From assembly GCA_019236485.1 (NCBI GenBank), contig JAFAIY010000329.1, positions 1 through 7,540 on the forward strand: 7,540 bases of DNA, given 5' to 3'. The stretch comes from Comamonas sp. (GTDB lineage Bacteria; Pseudomonadota; Gammaproteobacteria; Burkholderiales; Burkholderiaceae_C). The notes under the pieces are model-generated. The model was not told the origin of the DNA. It was given only the letters and a program-made list of their open reading frames with translations, and made no database searches. Below, piece after piece: positions 6,492 through 7,540 of the stretch (its first letter is position 1; the number at the start of each line of letters is the position of its first letter). Position numbers and translations under genes: made by a program.

Positions 6492-6533
6492 AGCGCTTGC
6501 TCCATGCGCGCTTGCAGCTATTAATTCAAAAGC
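6492..6533 (+). repeat. Possible dispersed comamonad repeat, also a weak promoter for the RidA-like gene
   Basis: GCGCTTGC occurs at 6493-6500 and again at 6508-6515, followed by AGCTATTAATTCAAAAGC. From memory, similar GCGCTTGCAGCTATT-type strings recur between genes in Comamonas, Delftia and Acidovorax genomes. That is recollection, not a search. The same bases offer a weak sigma-70 match on the plus strand: TTGCTC (6497-6502), 16 bases, TATTAA (6519-6524), which would drive the RidA-like gene. Elsewhere in 6414-6602 there is only a TGGCA/TGCCA inverted pair around 6567-6585. Confidence 0.3.
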
Positions 6534-6602
6534 CGGTGCGGTGATGTCCGGCGGCTGTGTCAAACTTGGCAGCCTTTCATTGCCACACTTGCGGAGTCCG
6601 TC

Positions 6603-7064
6603 ATGAGCGTCTACGACAAACTCAAAGCCCTGAACATCAGCCTGCCCGAAGTGGCGCTGCCCGCCGCCGCCTATCTGCCCTATATGCAGACCGGCAATCT
6701 GGTGTTTCTCAGCGGCCATGTCGCCAAGAAGAACGGCCAGCCCTGGGTCGGCAAGCTGGGCGAGAACATGAGCACCGAAGAAGGCAAGCAGGCGGCCCGC
6801 GCCGTGGCCATCGACCTGATGGGCACGCTGCAACATGCTTGCGGCGGCGATCTGAGCCGCATCAAGCGCATCGTCAAGGTGATGAGCCTGGTGAACTCCT
6901 CCACCAGCTATACCGAGCAGCACCTCGTCACCAATGGCTGCAGCGAGCTGCTCGGCGAAGTCTTCGGCGAGGCCGGCAAGCATGCGCGCAGCGCTTTCGG
7001 CGTGGCCCAGATCCCCATGGGCTGCTGCGTGGAAATCGAGCTGATCGCCGAACTCGCGGCCTGA
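6603..7064 (+). CDS. RidA/YjgF/YER057c/UK114 superfamily protein
   Basis: A 153-residue protein, longer than classical RidA (about 130) and closer to the YjgF-like subgroup with the pattern SGHVAKKNG, STEEGKQAARAVAIDLMGTL, GDLSRIKRIVKVMSLVNSS, VTNGCSELLGEVFGEAGKHARSAFGVAQIPMGCCVEIE. RidA itself hydrolyses the reactive enamine/imine 2-aminoacrylate made by PLP enzymes such as serine/threonine dehydratase. Family members form trimers with active sites between subunits. The arginine of HARSAFGV (about residue 131) aligns with the catalytic Arg of RidA, and VEIELIAEL carries the C-terminal Glu. Deaminase chemistry is therefore possible, but subgroup members may act on other substrates. The start is supported by GGAG (6593-6596), six bases before ATG. 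It lies 21 bases upstream of pdxY and is probably cotranscribed with it. The name ridA is withheld because it is not the archetype. Confidence 0.92.
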   Translation: MSVYDKLKALNISLPEVALPAAAYLPYMQTGNLVFLSGHVAKKNGQPWVGKLGENMSTEEGKQAARAVAIDLMGTLQHACGGDLSRIKRIVKVMSLVNSSTSYTEQHLVTNGCSELLGEVFGEAGKHARSAFGVAQIPMGCCVEIELIAELAA

Positions 7065-7085
7065 TCCGCGCAGCGATCGCAAGAC

Positions 7086-7540
7086 ATGGCTGCACCGCCG
7101 CTGGTCCTGAGCATTCAATCCCATGTGGCCTACGGGCATGTGGGCAATGACGCAGCCGTGCTGCCGCTGCTGCTGCTGGGCATGGAGCCCGTGGCCGTGC
7201 ATACCGTGCAGTTCTCCAACCACACGGGCTATGGCGAGTTCAAGGGCCAGGTCTTCACTCCCGCCCATGTGCAGGATGTGCTCGACGGCCTGCGCGCACG
7301 CGGCGTGCTGGCCCGCTGCAGCGCCATACTCTCGGGCTATCTGGGCGATGCCGGTGTGGGCGAGGTGATTCTCGCCGCCGTGCAGGAGGTGCGCAGCCTG
7401 CGCCCCGAGGTCCGCTATCTGTGCGACCCTGTGATGGGCGATGTGGGCCGCGGCATCTTTGTGCGCCCCGGCATCCCCGATTTTCTGCGCAAACGCGCCC
7501 TGTCCCTGGCCAGCGTGATCACGCCCAATCACTATGAGTT
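7086..7540 (+). CDS. pdxY: Pyridoxal kinase PdxY, C-terminus cut by window edge
   Basis: Phosphorylates pyridoxal with ATP to give pyridoxal 5'-phosphate in the B6 salvage pathway; cytosolic, ribokinase-like fold. The visible part is 151 codons and runs off the right edge. Matches to E. coli PdxY are clear: LSIQSHVAYGHVGNDAAVLPL (about 8-28) for IQSHVVYGHAGNSAA, HTVQFSNHTGYGEFKG (about 39-54), AILSGYLGDAGVGE (about 77-90), LCDPVMGD (about 107-114) and ITPNHYE (about 145-151). The QFSNHTxYG form favours PdxY over PdxK. The ATP-binding C-terminal half with the GxGD catalytic motif is outside the window. No strong Shine-Dalgarno precedes the ATG, and the 21-base gap after the RidA-like stop suggests an operon with reinitiation or a weak site. 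Confidence 0.95.
   Translation, partial: MAAPPLVLSIQSHVAYGHVGNDAAVLPLLLLGMEPVAVHTVQFSNHTGYGEFKGQVFTPAHVQDVLDGLRARGVLARCSAILSGYLGDAGVGEVILAAVQEVRSLRPEVRYLCDPVMGDVGRGIFVRPGIPDFLRKRALSLASVITPNHYE

Noticed and set aside
6566..6584. Second sigma-54-like string (TTGGCAGCC...TTGC) before the RidA-like gene
   Set aside because: The GG to GC spacing is twelve bases, not ten, which RpoN does not normally tolerate.
6423..7532. 369-codon minus-strand open frame opposite the RidA-like and pdxY genes
   Set aside because: It spans two well-recognised plus-strand genes and their gap. Its composition (His/Ala/Gln-rich) is typical of an antisense frame in GC-rich DNA.

Overview
The window looks like the chromosome of a GC-rich betaproteobacterium of the Comamonadaceae, most likely Comamonas or a close relative. 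This rests on codon use, on the protein sequences (AhpC, Bfr, ComEC and PdxY variants of Burkholderiales type) and on one intergenic segment that resembles a short motif I associate with this family. I see no IS element, integrase, tRNA, rRNA or CRISPR array. It reads as core or conserved-accessory chromosome.

Layout, left to right. (1) 1-491, minus: ahpC, peroxiredoxin, cut by the left edge. (2) 492-866: a 375-base divergent regulatory region, AT-rich near ahpC with two palindromes. (3) 867-1343, plus: bfr, bacterioferritin, followed by a strong bidirectional terminator at 1359-1387. (4) 1403-3822, minus: a two-gene operon, a circularly permuted ATP-grasp protein followed by an alpha-E protein, with stop and start codons sharing one base (TGATG). 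A sigma-54-type -24/-12 element lies just upstream at 3897-3912. (5) 3918-6413, minus: comEC, the inner-membrane DNA uptake channel. (6) 6414-6602: a divergent intergenic region with GC-rich inverted repeats and a possible dispersed repeat. (7) 6603-7064, plus: a RidA/YjgF-superfamily protein, followed 21 bases later by (8) 7086-7540, plus: pdxY, pyridoxal kinase, cut by the right edge.

How the genes fit together. ahpC and bfr form a divergent oxidative-stress and iron-storage pair around a shared control region. The ATP-grasp/alpha-E pair belongs to a widespread family of predicted peptide or amide-bond forming systems whose product is, to my knowledge, not known. Its usual transglutaminase-like partner is not adjacent here, and the promoter hints at control by RpoN. 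The RidA-like and PdxY pair both bear on pyridoxal-phosphate metabolism: one makes the cofactor, the other belongs to a family that removes reactive enamine/imine by-products of PLP enzymes. The least understood part of the window, and the best candidate for new biology, is the sigma-54-linked ATP-grasp/alpha-E operon.
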